DNA of 64,000 nucleotides, from assembly GCA_964586455.1 (NCBI GenBank), contig CAZPHV010000003.1, positions 1 through 64,000 on the forward strand. The letters run 5' to 3'. Source of the DNA: Aquimonas sp964586455 (GTDB lineage Bacteria > Pseudomonadota > Gammaproteobacteria > Xanthomonadales > Xanthomonadaceae). Positions 17,001 through 25,909 of this stretch are shown piece after piece (the stretch's first letter is position 1; the number at the start of each line of letters is the position of its first letter). Under the pieces are notes generated by a model. It was not told the origin of the DNA and ran no database searches. It saw only the letters and a list, made by a program, of their open reading frames with translations. A program made the translations under genes and the position numbers.

Positions 17001-20000
17001 GCCGGTCAAGGCGGGCGTGATCCTGCCCGAGCGCTATCGCCTGGGTAACCGGGTCTGGCGCGACACCAACAACAACGGTGTGCTGGATCAGGGCGAGCCC
17101 GGCATCGATGGTGTGGAGCTGCGTCTGTGTCGCGATACCGACGGCACCCCCGGCCCCAGCGCGGGCGATCTGCTGGTCGATACCACGGTCACCACCACGG
17201 TCGGTGGTCGCAGCGGCAAGTACCGCTTCGATGAGCTGCTGCGCCAGAACGATTACTACCTCGGCATTCCCAACGCACAGCCGGCGCTCACCGGGCTGCA
17301 GGTGTCGACCAACAACAATGGCCAGAATCCGAACAATCGAATCGACAACGACAACAACGCGCAAGCGGGAGCGGTTGCAGCGATCTGCGGTGGCGGTGCG
17401 GGCTTCGTGACCTCGCCCGGCCTGAGCCTGGGCGACCCCAGCGCCAACGAGCCGACCAATGAGCGCATCTACGCTGGCTCGGGTACCGATGACGACCCCG
17501 ACAACGGTGGTGGCACCGACCTGTGGCCGGACCGCATGTCCAACTACAGCGTCGATGTCGGCTTTGCCGGCAGCATTGACAACGCCGACTTGGGCGATCT
17601 GCCCGACACCGGCAACACCACCGGCCCGGGCAACTACCGCACCCTGCTGGCCAACAACGGCCCCAGCCATCTGCAGACCACCGGCCTGACGCTCGGCCTG
17701 CTGTGGGATGCCGAACTCGACGGCCAGCCCAGCATCGGCGCCGACGGCGATGATCTGACCGGCCTTGCCGACGAAGACGGCGTGATCGACCCGAGCCAGC
17801 TGCAGTTCTTCCGCGGCCAGCCGGCGATTGTCGACGTGCGCGTGGTCAACGACAGCGGCAGCACGGCGCGCCTGTGCAGCTATGTCGACTGGAATGCCGA
17901 TGGCGATTTCAGCGACACCGTGGCCGGCACCGCCGAACTGGCACCGACCCTCACCATTCCCAGCGGCACCGGCCCCGGCGGTACGGTGGTCAGCGTCAAC
18001 TGGGGCAGCGTGCCGTATCCCGGCGCGACCATTGACCCGACCTATGCGCGCTTCCGCCTGAGCCTGGACGGCGGCGCCTGCACCACCGGGTTCGCCAACG
18101 GCCCCTCGGCCAGCGGCGAGGTCGAGGACTACCGCGCATCGATCATCGCGATCGACCGCGGCGATCTGCCGGACGGCCTGCCGGGCGTGCCCAGCTATCC
18201 GACCCTGATCGCCAGCAATGGGCCGAGCCATATCATCCGCAGCGGCCTGCGGCTGGGTGCGGTGGTCGATGCCGAGATGGACGGCCAGCCCAGCGCTGCC
18301 GCCGATGGCGACGACAATGCACCGGCCGGCCAGCCCGATGACGAAGACGGCATCGTGGTCGCCGACCTGGTGATGCGCGCCGGTGGCCCGAATACGGTGC
18401 GCTTCAACGCGACCAACCTCACCGGCGCGGTCGCCACCGTCTGCGGCTTCATCGACCTCAATGGCAATGGCGTGTTGGGCGAGCCCGGCGAACTGGCCCA
18501 GGCCACCGTCGCGGCCGGAGCCAATGGCTTCGACGGCAGCCTGCTGTTCAACGTGCCGGCCAATGCCGTGCGCAACACCTACGCACGTTTCCGCATCTAC
18601 ACCGAAGCCGCCAACCCCGGGGCGACCTGTTCGCCGGAAGGCGCGCTCAATGACGGTGAGGTCGAGGACTACGCGGTGGTGATCAACGCCTATGACCTCG
18701 GCGACCTGCCGGACACCGGCCCGGGCAACTACCGGACGCTGCTCGCCAACGGCGGCCCGCGTCATCTGATCCAGCCGGGTTTCCCGGCGCCCGCGAACCT
18801 GTTCATGGGCTTCGGCGTGGATGCCGAATTTGACGGCCAGCCGAGCGTGAATGCCGACGGCGATGATCTCAACGGCATCGACGACGAGGATGGCGTCGAT
18901 CCCGCGCAGCTACAGCTGGTGGCTCTGGTGCCGGCGCAGATCGATGTGCGGGTGAACAACCTGACGGGCAGCGTGGCACGCCTGTGCGGCTTCCTGGATC
19001 TGAATGGCGACGGCGACTTCGACGATGTCGGTGAGACCGCCAGCGCCAACGTGCCTGCGGGCACGGTCGCGGGTACCGCTGTGCTGAACTTCGGCGCCCC
19101 GGCCTTGGGCGCACCGTCAACCAGCTACGCACGCTTCCGTCTGTCCACCGACCTGGCTGGCGACTGCAACCCGAATGGCGAAGCGCCGGATGGCGAGGTC
19201 GAGGATTATGTGCTCAGCATCAGCGAGCGCATGGACTTCGGCGACCTGCCCGACACGGGTGCTGGCACAGGCCCCGGCAACTACTCGACCCTGTTGGCCA
19301 CCAACGGCCCGCGTCATGTGCTGCGGCCAGGGCTGTTCATGGGCGCGCTCATTGATGACGAGCTCGACGGCGTGCCCAGCATCGGTGCCGACGGCGACGA
19401 CCTGGCTGGCATCGACGACGAGGATGGCGTCAATCTGGCCGATCTGATGGCGAGCAATCTGGTCGCCGGACGCTCAGCGGCGGTGCGCGTGCGTGCCACC
19501 AACACCACCACCGATACGGCGCGGGTCTGCGGCTACATCGATTTCAACGCCGATGGCGCGTTCGACGGCCCGGGTGAAATCGCCCAGATCGGCGTGCCTG
19601 CCGGCAGCAACGATGTCGAGTTCAGCCTGAACTTCGCGGTGCCTGCCAGTGCCACCGGCGACACTACCTATGCGCGCTTCCGCCTCAGCACCGAGGCGGG
19701 TGCGTGTACGGCTGTCACTGCGAATGGGCTTGAGCGCGACGGTGAAGTCGAGGACTACACCGCCGAGATCCGCCGCTACGATTTCGGCGACCTGCCCGAT
19801 ACCGGCGCAGGGCAGGGGACCGGCAACTACGCCACCCTGTTGGCCCAGGACGGCCCACGTCATGTAATCGTCGACGGATTGTTCATGGGCGACACGGTCG
19901 ATGCCGAAGGTGACGGCCAGCCGGGTGTCACCGCCACGGGCGATGACGCCTCCGGCGTCGATGACGAGGACGGTGTCAGTTTCCTGGAGCCCTATGACCT

Positions 20001-21264
20001 CGGCAGCCCGGCACGGGTGAACGTGCGCGTCACCAACCTGCTGGCGGTGCCGGCCCAGGTCTGCGGCTTCATCGACTGGAACGATGACGGCGATTTCGAC
20101 GACGCCAGCGAGCGTGCCTCGATCGTGGTGCCGGCCGGCACCAGCAACGGCAGCCTGCAGCTGGAGTTCGGCCTGGTGCCGGCGGATGCGGTGGCTGCTC
20201 CGTATGCACGCTTCCGCCTCAGCACGGACCCGGGCTGTTCGCCGATGGGCGAGGCCAGCGATGGTGAGGTCGAGGACTACCGCATCGGCACCTCGGGTGT
20301 CGGCGCGCTGGCGCTGGGCGACCAGGTCTGGGTCGACACCAACAACAACTGTCTGTTCGATCCCGGCGAGCCGGGCCTGCCCGGCGTGCGCGTGAACCTG
20401 TATGTCGCCGCCGGTGATGGCCAGCCGAACGGCTCGGCGGTGGCGACCCAGCTGACCGATGCCACGGGTCGCTACCTGTTCACCGAGCTGCAGCCGGACG
20501 ACTACATCGTCGAGATCGAGCGGCCGACAACCCACCTCGGCAGCACGGGTTCGGGCTTCCCCTACACCCAGACCGGAAGCTGTGCGGCGGGCGTGGACCC
20601 GGATGACGACGTCGACAATGACGACAACGGCTATGACATCGGCCCGCTGACGCGCAGTCTGCCCGTCACCCTGACCGCCGAAGACAAGCCGGGCCCGCCC
20701 GACTTCAACACCAACCCGACCGTCGACTTCGGCCTGCTGCTGAACTTTGACCTGGCCCTGAGAAAACGCCTGGCGGACGATCAGCTGGCGCAGGTGCTGC
20801 CGAACCAGGTGGTGAACTACCTGATTACCGTGGTCAACGAGGGCACGGTGCCGGCGCAGTCGATCGAGGTCACTGATCGTTTTCCGGCGGGCTTCACTCT
20901 GGAGAGCGCGGATTGGACGCTGTCAGCAGACGGCCTGTCGGCCACCTACGTGATCGCCGGGCCGCTGCTGCCGGGTGAGAGCATCGACCTGCCGATCAGC
21001 CTGCGTGTGGGTGGCCAGCCGACGGGTTCGATGCTCAACATCGCGGAGATCACGGGCGCAGAAGACGACAACGGCCTGCCGGTTCGCGACATCGATTCGA
21101 TGCCCGACAACCGCATCGACGGCGAAGACGACCAGGACAGCATCGGCATCATCGTCGGTATCCCGCGCGTCGTGGCGGTTCCGGTCGGCGGAGCTTTTGG
21201 CCTGTTCGGCTTGATCTTCGGCATGCTGGTGATGGCCTGGATGATGCGATCGCGCATGTCATAG
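14068..21264 (+). CDS. Giant secreted surface protein with SdrD_B-like, GEVED and DUF11-like domains
   Basis: A protein of about 2,398 residues. GTG 14068 was chosen because GGAGG lies six bases upstream and a signal peptide (1-31, ending ALA) follows; the frame is open from an ATG at 13990. Residues 40-950 hold DUF11/isopeptide-type beta domains. SdrD_B-like domains begin near 990 (NRVWRDTNNNGVLDQGEPG) and 2082 (DQVWVDTNNNCLFDPGEPG). Between them are five GEVED repeats ending in GEVEDY at about 1350, 1530, 1709, 1892 and 2066, each opening with GDLPD and rich in Asp (likely Ca2+ sites). A DUF11-like domain spans about 2228-2355. The C terminus is a hydrophobic segment (2370-2392) followed by RSRMS, suggesting membrane anchoring or sorting. 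An adhesin or matrix role is inferred. Confidence 0.85.
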   Translation: MSKLGFVCGGVSFRWLLGAWLLWGLMAPALAQDPNMTLGKQLLEPAANATVPPGSTVRYRLTYACNGVAQPSCGDVSISDTLPSQLEIVSCDFPLFGTLSCPVGGSAVSAQRANVSSGTAGEAFIVTRVRPGAGAATGVFNSASLVFSNNPGGQPLPIHADSAPINISAASQRNYSISKQQFDPIPALVISDQATFVTDRVRFCAAGGIDQVSLNGIEIFDDTPPGATNIRTVIPAGAPPITETIVGNRVTWTVPPERIAIDALYPPGSNLGAQVCLEFFVTYDLPAGVAPAPNRAHVRADDPVYCSASGLGTPPVGDTGNPQCFGQTPGVRGGPQSILAPFTKTGNDATPSDSPNNSGIGRINWRIGAGFESNVGVQDVQFFDVLPTVNTGVPPRLQVSSFTLGNWNSGLPNYNVVADVFVSNVEPSPTANCGDANWTQVATAAPANNAVTVSSGLAGITGICWRFANTNTGPGLPPANELPRDFGFTTQPVISQPVPSSINPPPLPGSIDPENCFIARWNAGGAQFEQTCRIQRIEEPRPGLNPIKTVQSAPSSLRPLDEIVWRVGVDHAVGDSTGDIVDPVIVDVLPPELEFIGTTVIQPGSPTPTITTVPGFTFGGVPGHTLVRIAYTGSFPRTAAQMPRIDIRTRIRAGTLNGSYSNRIGVFSGDPDSTCSTSFVADGDNIDGNAGTTEYCAGSAGFTILQAAVLDGTKWVSGPGPYENPMEDLVDDPTEPPAVASSACPVYADTFAGEPGVGVDSPRFTRFPCVARTDFGAPFNYRVRIQNAGNVAFDNYVFYEVLPFIGDTGVGEPQIGVTRNTRFRPLLTGAPTLVVAQTTANIAGNHLIEYSGSTNPCRPEVSNDDDTSGWQGSCANDWSATPPAGNFANVRAIRIRAFIDPNGTFNGPTDNWGRLETAVFDFPMVAPVFVAPTLSGGALPSVVGNTNVFNPAWISFAHRAYRATATPLDPTNLLPTAEPVKAGVILPERYRLGNRVWRDTNNNGVLDQGEPGIDGVELRLCRDTDGTPGPSAGDLLVDTTVTTTVGGRSGKYRFDELLRQNDYYLGIPNAQPALTGLQVSTNNNGQNPNNRIDNDNNAQAGAVAAICGGGAGFVTSPGLSLGDPSANEPTNERIYAGSGTDDDPDNGGGTDLWPDRMSNYSVDVGFAGSIDNADLGDLPDTGNTTGPGNYRTLLANNGPSHLQTTGLTLGLLWDAELDGQPSIGADGDDLTGLADEDGVIDPSQLQFFRGQPAIVDVRVVNDSGSTARLCSYVDWNADGDFSDTVAGTAELAPTLTIPSGTGPGGTVVSVNWGSVPYPGATIDPTYARFRLSLDGGACTTGFANGPSASGEVEDYRASIIAIDRGDLPDGLPGVPSYPTLIASNGPSHIIRSGLRLGAVVDAEMDGQPSAAADGDDNAPAGQPDDEDGIVVADLVMRAGGPNTVRFNATNLTGAVATVCGFIDLNGNGVLGEPGELAQATVAAGANGFDGSLLFNVPANAVRNTYARFRIYTEAANPGATCSPEGALNDGEVEDYAVVINAYDLGDLPDTGPGNYRTLLANGGPRHLIQPGFPAPANLFMGFGVDAEFDGQPSVNADGDDLNGIDDEDGVDPAQLQLVALVPAQIDVRVNNLTGSVARLCGFLDLNGDGDFDDVGETASANVPAGTVAGTAVLNFGAPALGAPSTSYARFRLSTDLAGDCNPNGEAPDGEVEDYVLSISERMDFGDLPDTGAGTGPGNYSTLLATNGPRHVLRPGLFMGALIDDELDGVPSIGADGDDLAGIDDEDGVNLADLMASNLVAGRSAAVRVRATNTTTDTARVCGYIDFNADGAFDGPGEIAQIGVPAGSNDVEFSLNFAVPASATGDTTYARFRLSTEAGACTAVTANGLERDGEVEDYTAEIRRYDFGDLPDTGAGQGTGNYATLLAQDGPRHVIVDGLFMGDTVDAEGDGQPGVTATGDDASGVDDEDGVSFLEPYDLGSPARVNVRVTNLLAVPAQVCGFIDWNDDGDFDDASERASIVVPAGTSNGSLQLEFGLVPADAVAAPYARFRLSTDPGCSPMGEASDGEVEDYRIGTSGVGALALGDQVWVDTNNNCLFDPGEPGLPGVRVNLYVAAGDGQPNGSAVATQLTDATGRYLFTELQPDDYIVEIERPTTHLGSTGSGFPYTQTGSCAAGVDPDDDVDNDDNGYDIGPLTRSLPVTLTAEDKPGPPDFNTNPTVDFGLLLNFDLALRKRLADDQLAQVLPNQVVNYLITVVNEGTVPAQSIEVTDRFPAGFTLESADWTLSADGLSATYVIAGPLLPGESIDLPISLRVGGQPTGSMLNIAEITGAEDDNGLPVRDIDSMPDNRIDGEDDQDSIGIIVGIPRVVAVPVGGAFGLFGLIFGMLVMAWMMRSRMS
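17581..20281 (+). repeat. Five tandem GEVED-domain coding repeats
   Basis: Within the giant gene, five units of about 520-550 bases begin with a GDLPD-coding segment and end with GGYGARGTCGAGGAYTAY (GEVEDY). Spacing between the motifs is 180, 179, 183 and 174 codons. The protein repeats are conserved, the DNA less so, so this is old domain duplication and not recent amplification. Confidence 0.8.
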
Positions 21265-21845
21265 GGAGGGCCCTGGCTGACCACGCTCCGACCCTCGCCC
21301 CGGTGTTGAACCCGCGGGCGAGGGATCGATGTCCGCCCCGGTGGTGATGCTGTGCGTGAAGGCTAGCGCCTCTTACTGTGTTGACCCCGGGGGTAAGGGA
21401 TCGACGTTCGCCCTGGTAGCAATTCTTCTCGTGAGGGTTCGATCAGCGCGTGTGAGTCCGCGCGGGCACAACCAACGCTCTCCCTGCCGCCGACATGATG
21501 GCTCCGGGCCGCATTTCGCGTTCGGGTATCGCGACACAGCGGCGAGCGTGCAGCTCCGGTGGGCCAGGCCCCACCCTGTGCCGACGGCCCTGTGCTGACC
21601 TTGCTCACCTGCAAGACCAATAAGCGCCCCTCCGCTGGATACATGGCCGCGGAGTCGTCCTTCTCATCGCCGTGATCGCATCCCACTGCGGCGTCCACCC
21701 CGGCATGCCTCGGCCGCCGCGTGGTGCTGACTGAATGGGCGCGACATACCCCTGTGCTAGCATTCCGAGGGTTCGCTGCAGCCCGTTCCGCGCCTTGCGC
21801 CAAGCCCCTGCGCGACACCATTCCTTCCTGCGCCGCGAGGGCCAG
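21265..21845. other. Intergenic region between the giant gene and phaE
   Basis: About 580 bases. It contains a 75-base-spaced imperfect direct repeat (annotated separately). A TGTGCTAGCAT motif at about 21750 resembles an extended -10 for phaE, but I see no matching -35. No gene is supported. Confidence 0.4.
21303..21425 (+). repeat. Imperfect two-copy direct repeat (75-base spacing)
   Basis: GTGTTGAACCCGCGGGCGAG at 21303 recurs as GTGTTGACCCCGGGGGTAAG at 21378. Both are followed by GGATCGAYGTYCGCCCYGGT. About 45 bases align. It lies just downstream of the giant gene. Confidence 0.55.
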
Positions 21846-22967
21846 ATGAGCTCTGCATCACCCGATTTCTCCGCGTTCGATCCTGCCCGCATGACCGAGC
21901 AGATGATGGGCTTCTGGAACGGGCTCATGCGCCCGCCGCAGCCGGCTGCAGCGCCGTCGCCGTTCGCTGCGTTCCAGCAGATGTTCGGCGCGCAGCAGCC
22001 GCAGCCGATGCCCGGCGCCGATCTGTTCGCCCACGCCCAGCAGATGTTCGGGCGCCTGCAACAGTCCCTGCTGCCCGCGCTTGAAACCCCGAACTTCGAT
22101 GTCGACAGCCTGATGCAGATGTGGCGCAAGACCTTCGGCGATGGGTCGATGCTGCCACCCGCGATGATGGTGCCGAGCTTCATGGCGCCCATGGCGGCGG
22201 GTGGATCGCCCGGCTTTGCCGCCGAGATGCGTGGCGCGCTGGGCTCGGCACCGCTGGGCCTGATGCGTGAACACCAGGAGCGTCAGCAGGCGTTTGCGCA
22301 GGCGCAGATCGACCTGCATTCCGCGTTCGAGCGCTACGGCACTTTGATGCAGAAGGTGCAGCGCGAGGGCATGGCGCGTTTCGAGATCAAACTGCGCGAG
22401 CGCAGCGAGCCCGGCAAGCAGCTGGAGTCGGTGCGCGCGGTGTTCGACCTGTGGATCGACGCCAGCGAGGAAGCGTTCGCCGAAGCCGCGCTCAGCCCCG
22501 AGTACCGCCACATCTACGGCGAGCTGGTCAACGCGCAGATGCGCGCCCGCCAGTGCGGCATGGCGATCGTCGAAGAGCAGCTGAAGTCGCTGGGCCTGCC
22601 CTCGCGCACCGAGCTCGATTCCAACCACAAGCGCACCTATGAGCTGCAGCGCGAGCTGCGCGCGCTCAAGCTGCGCATCGCCGAGTTGGAGCAGGTCAAG
22701 CCGGCCGCCGCTGCGCGCAGCGAATCGCGCCCGGCGGTATCCGAGCCCGCCCCGACAAGCGCACGCAAGCCCACGCCCGCAGCCAGTGCGCCGCAGGCCG
22801 AAGACGCGCCTGAGCCCAAGACCAAGCCGCGCGCCAAGACCAGCAAGCCGACGAGCAAAGCTGCCGCCAAGGGCGTGGTCAAGGCCAGCGCCGGCCGCAA
22901 GAAGTCCTTGCCGCCCCTGGCTGCGGTCACGCCGAAAGCCCCCGCCCGCGCACGCAAGGGACGCTGA
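21846..22967 (+). CDS. phaE: Class III PHA synthase subunit PhaE
   Basis: A 373-residue subunit of class III poly(3-hydroxyalkanoate) synthase. The central part (about 125-285) matches PhaE, with FDLWIDASEEAFAEAALSPE followed by YRHIYGELVNAQMRAR. The N terminus is Met/Pro/Gln-rich. The C terminus (about 285-373) is an Ala/Lys/Pro tail like those of PHA-granule or nucleic-acid-binding proteins; it may help granules attach to DNA, which is inference. GAGGG lies four bases before the ATG. phaC starts three bases after the stop. Confidence 0.9.
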   Translation: MSSASPDFSAFDPARMTEQMMGFWNGLMRPPQPAAAPSPFAAFQQMFGAQQPQPMPGADLFAHAQQMFGRLQQSLLPALETPNFDVDSLMQMWRKTFGDGSMLPPAMMVPSFMAPMAAGGSPGFAAEMRGALGSAPLGLMREHQERQQAFAQAQIDLHSAFERYGTLMQKVQREGMARFEIKLRERSEPGKQLESVRAVFDLWIDASEEAFAEAALSPEYRHIYGELVNAQMRARQCGMAIVEEQLKSLGLPSRTELDSNHKRTYELQRELRALKLRIAELEQVKPAAAARSESRPAVSEPAPTSARKPTPAASAPQAEDAPEPKTKPRAKTSKPTSKAAAKGVVKASAGRKKSLPPLAAVTPKAPARARKGR

Positions 22968-22970
22968 TCC

Positions 22971-24059
22971 ATGCAGCCGATGAACTTTGCTTCGATGACC
23001 GGCCCGCTGGCCATCACCCCCGCCAAACTGATGCAGGACCTGATGACCGCCCAGCGCAAGCTGCGCGAGGGCATGGACAGCCTGCAGCGCGTGGGCGACG
23101 TCGACTACGGCTCAACCCGCAAAGAGCTGATCTGGCAGGACGGTCGCGTTTGCCTGTACCGCTATCGCGGTGAGCGCGAGCCGACCGCCGCGGTGCCGAT
23201 CCTGATCTGCTACGCGCTGGTCAATCGCCCCTACATGGTCGACCTGCAGCACGACCGCTCGCTGGTGCGCCAGCTGCTGGCCCGCGGGGAGGATGTCTAC
23301 ATCATCGATTGGGGCTACCCCGACCGCAGCCACCGCTACGAGACGCTGGACGACTACATCAACGGCTACCTGCACGCCTGCGTGCTCGAGGTCTGCCGTC
23401 GCCATCAGCTGTCATCGATCAATCTGCTTGGCGTCTGTCAGGGTGGTGCGTTCTCGCTGTGCTACACCAGCCTGCATCCCGAGCGCGTGCGCAACCTGAT
23501 CACCATGGTCACGCCGGTGGATTTCCACACCCCGGACAACATGCTGAGCAGCTGGACGCGCACGCTGGACATCGACCTGTTCGTCGACACGCTGGGCAAT
23601 GTGCCGGCCGACCTGATGAACATGTGCTACCTCACGCTCAAGCCCTATCGACTGTTCCTGCAGAAGTACGTTGGCTTTGTCGACCAGATGGACGACCCGG
23701 TCGAAGTCGAGAACTTCGTGCGCATGGAGCGCTGGATCTTCGACTCACCTGACCAGGTGGGCGAGGCCTTCCGCCAGTTCATCAAGGACTTCTACCAGGG
23801 CAACAAGCTGATGCGCGGCGACGTGTTCATCGGCGAACAGCGCGTCGACCTTGGCAACGTGCGCTGCCCGGTGCTGAACATCTACGCCGAACAGGATCAC
23901 CTCGTACCGCCCGACGCCTCACGCGCCTTGAAGTCGGTGGCCGGCACCCGCGACTACACCGAACTCAGCTTCCGCGGCGGCCACATCGGCATCTACGTCT
24001 CCGGCCGCGCCCAGCGCGAAGTGCCGGGGGCGATTGAGGAGTGGTTGAGGAAGCGGTGA
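22971..24059 (+). CDS. phaC: Class III PHA synthase catalytic subunit PhaC
   Basis: A 362-residue alpha/beta-hydrolase-fold polymerase, the usual class III length. The lipase-like box is GVCQGG with nucleophile Cys156; Asp309 (YAEQDHLVPP) and His338 (FRGGHIGIYVSG) complete the triad. It polymerises (R)-3-hydroxyacyl-CoA with PhaE at the granule surface. It follows phaE after three bases, and its stop overlaps the next start (TGATG). Confidence 0.96.
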   Translation: MQPMNFASMTGPLAITPAKLMQDLMTAQRKLREGMDSLQRVGDVDYGSTRKELIWQDGRVCLYRYRGEREPTAAVPILICYALVNRPYMVDLQHDRSLVRQLLARGEDVYIIDWGYPDRSHRYETLDDYINGYLHACVLEVCRRHQLSSINLLGVCQGGAFSLCYTSLHPERVRNLITMVTPVDFHTPDNMLSSWTRTLDIDLFVDTLGNVPADLMNMCYLTLKPYRLFLQKYVGFVDQMDDPVEVENFVRMERWIFDSPDQVGEAFRQFIKDFYQGNKLMRGDVFIGEQRVDLGNVRCPVLNIYAEQDHLVPPDASRALKSVAGTRDYTELSFRGGHIGIYVSGRAQREVPGAIEEWLRKR

Positions 24060-24637
24060 TGCGGCCGGGTCAGCCGTCTGCAAGACTGGCTCTGATGCGG
24101 TTGTGCCGTGGGCTTGGAGCGCTGCTCGGGCTAAGCGTCTGCTTGCCCGTAGCGGCCTGCGAGTGCAGTTTCGGACCGCTTTCGCAGCATGAAGTTGATG
24201 CCGCAGAACAGGTGTTCGTGTTTCAGCTGATCTCCGCCGAACATGTGGAGTCGAACTCGCGACCGCACGAGCACGTCGTCGCCAAGGTACACGTGATCGA
24301 CGCCTTGCTCGGCTCGGACCCACCTGCTCAGATGCGCTATTCCACCTTCTGGTGCTGCGGATCCAGCCTGGACATCGGCCACTACTACGCAGCGTTTCTA
24401 GCGGCTGAAGTGTCCGACAGCTTTTTCGCGCATGCGGGCAATCTGCTGCCGCTCGGTGAGTTCCTGCCGGACGAACAGCTCAGTCGACTTCGACGCGTGG
24501 TCTCGCGAGCGGGGCGACTCGATGCCTGCTTCGGCGAGTGGCCCTCAGCGCGGATTGACCTTTCCCATCCGCCGCCACCCCCGCCCCTTGTGCCTGGGAC
24601 AGAGGTAACGAAGCCGAAGGATTTGGTTAGCTGCTGA
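24059..24637 (+). CDS. Secreted cysteine-containing protein of unknown function
   Basis: A 192-residue protein not recognised. It begins with a signal peptide whose cleavage lies near ACECSFGPL; the cysteine cluster at the mature N terminus (CEC) recalls tissue-inhibitor-like secreted proteins but this is weak. Further Cys occur in FWCCGSS and near the C terminus, so disulfides are likely. The C terminus has a run of prolines. The ATG at 24059 overlaps the phaC stop, so it is probably translated with phaC; a second Met at 24095 is possible. A link to PHA metabolism is not evident. Confidence 0.6.
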   Translation: MRPGQPSARLALMRLCRGLGALLGLSVCLPVAACECSFGPLSQHEVDAAEQVFVFQLISAEHVESNSRPHEHVVAKVHVIDALLGSDPPAQMRYSTFWCCGSSLDIGHYYAAFLAAEVSDSFFAHAGNLLPLGEFLPDEQLSRLRRVVSRAGRLDACFGEWPSARIDLSHPPPPPPLVPGTEVTKPKDLVSC

Positions 24638-24770
24638 ATCGCCAGCCCTGGGTGCGCTGTTTGTCCGCTCTGCAGGCTGCAGGAAAGCTTGAGGCGAGGC
24701 TCGAACGAGCGAGCGGGCCCACCGCGGAACAATCCGTTTGCCCGGCCCCCGAACAAGCTTCTTCTGCGCC

Positions 24771-24798
24771 GGCTGGCGCCGTTCGGCCGGCGCCAGCC
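24771..24798. terminator. Strong GC hairpin, possible terminator of phaEC
   Basis: A perfect 11-base stem GGCTGGCGCCG with a six-base loop. No T tract follows. It could also be part of a repeat element. Confidence 0.35.
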
Positions 24799-24810
24799 AA
24801 TCGGTCCGGT

Positions 24811-24840
24811 TCTGGATACCGGCCTGCGCGGGCATGACGG
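24811..24840 (-). repeat. Dispersed CCCGCGCAGGC-type repeat (the PAQAGIQ repeat)
   Basis: The segment GGATACCGGCCTGCGCGGGC followed by ATGACGG is a variant of a short repeat common in proteobacterial genomes. On the minus strand it reads MPAQAGIQ, a well-known spurious peptide in automatic annotation. It is not a gene. Confidence 0.6.
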
Positions 24841-25191
24841 TCTTCCACGATCGCCTGCTCGAAGGTGCCCGCGTCGATTCTGTCGGAAGCGAGGCGGCGC
24901 TGGGTCAGCTCGCACGCACGTCGCATCGTCCAGAACGGAGACCCGTACGCACCTCTGCAGTCGTGGCTTCCGCGCAGGCGCGAGCCCAGTCGGTACGTAG
25001 CGCGAACTCACTCCTGAAAGCGCCAGCAGTTCCCTTGGTCACGCTGCCGGCCACAACCTTCAATCGAGGAACAGATGTCCGGTCGTGGGCGTCCTGCGTG
25101 AGTTGACACATCCGGTATTGGCGCCGCTTGTCTGTTTGCCGAGACTGCGTGTCGAGCTCGCAGTCGGCGAGCGTTCCGGGGGAGTCGTCGC

Positions 25192-25782
25192 ATGCGTGGG
25201 TTCGTTGGTGGACTTGGGCTGATGTTGAGCGTGGCGCTGGCTGGCTGCGCCACGCGCGCGCCACTGGAAATCGATAGCCGCCAGTGGAGTTATGGCTACC
25301 ACGGACCTTCGCCCGAAGTGCTTCTCGAGGCCGTGCCGGCGGATCTGCGACCCGAAGGCAACGACTCCACCAACGTGGTGCTGGCGATCGAGCGCGCCTA
25401 CGATATTGATCGCGAGCGGATTCTGCGCCGGGCCTTCGACGCCAGCTTCGGAGCGGCCAAGCTGACGGTGCCGCGCGGTAGCCGCTGGGTGCTGCAGACC
25501 GGCCGCTTCGGTCTGGCCGACCTCAACTACACCGGGCTCATGAAACCCAATATGGGCGCGAACCTGAGCCTGATCTCCAGCGACGGCGTCTACCTATGGC
25601 ACGGCCGCGAGTTCGTCGACATCACCAGCCCCGATCTTCCCAACTTCACGCTTGAACAGCTCCGCGACTCGCCAATGCTGCTGGCCAATGGTTGGCAGGC
25701 TGCGTCCGAAGTGCTGATGCGTCGTCTGCTCGCGAAGTATCGCGCCGGCATTCGCGATCGTCGCGAGGGCTACGCGAACTAG
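25192..25782 (+). CDS. Hypothetical lipoprotein
   Basis: A 196-residue predicted lipoprotein: signal peptide with lipobox LAGC (Cys19), then a soluble domain. I do not recognise the family. Visible features are a short N-terminal linker, a charged helix (IERAYDIDRERILRRAF, about 63-80), and beta-rich segments (WVLQTGRFGLADLNYTG, LSLISSDGVYLWHGREFVDI). GGGGGAG lies upstream of the ATG. It stands between phaEC and the convergent Gly-rich membrane protein gene. A periplasmic, membrane-attached location is inferred. Confidence 0.65.
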   Translation: MRGFVGGLGLMLSVALAGCATRAPLEIDSRQWSYGYHGPSPEVLLEAVPADLRPEGNDSTNVVLAIERAYDIDRERILRRAFDASFGAAKLTVPRGSRWVLQTGRFGLADLNYTGLMKPNMGANLSLISSDGVYLWHGREFVDITSPDLPNFTLEQLRDSPMLLANGWQAASEVLMRRLLAKYRAGIRDRREGYAN

Positions 25783-25909
25783 CGCGGTCGGACGCGACAA
25801 GCACTGCAGATGACGTGGTCGTCGCACGCCCGGCTGCGCGCGCGGGCGACGGACGTGGGAGCCCGCGGTCCAGCTGTTTCCGTTTCCGCCGCGCCCCTCA
25901 AGGACTACC

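Larger units (their letters stand above)
24638..25191. other. Intergenic region with a strong hairpin and a dispersed repeat
   Basis: About 550 bases. It holds the hairpin at 24771-24798 and the dispersed repeat at 24811-24840. The open frames here lack family features. Confidence 0.45.

Noticed and set aside
15721..18765. A 1,014-codon open frame on the minus strand under the giant gene
   Set aside because: Its product is Arg/Ala/Gly/Val-rich with no family motif, and the plus strand has clear repeated domains. It is an effect of GC-rich third positions.
24545..24835. Small minus-strand gene starting MPAQAGIQ
   Set aside because: This peptide is a known artefact of a dispersed repeat.
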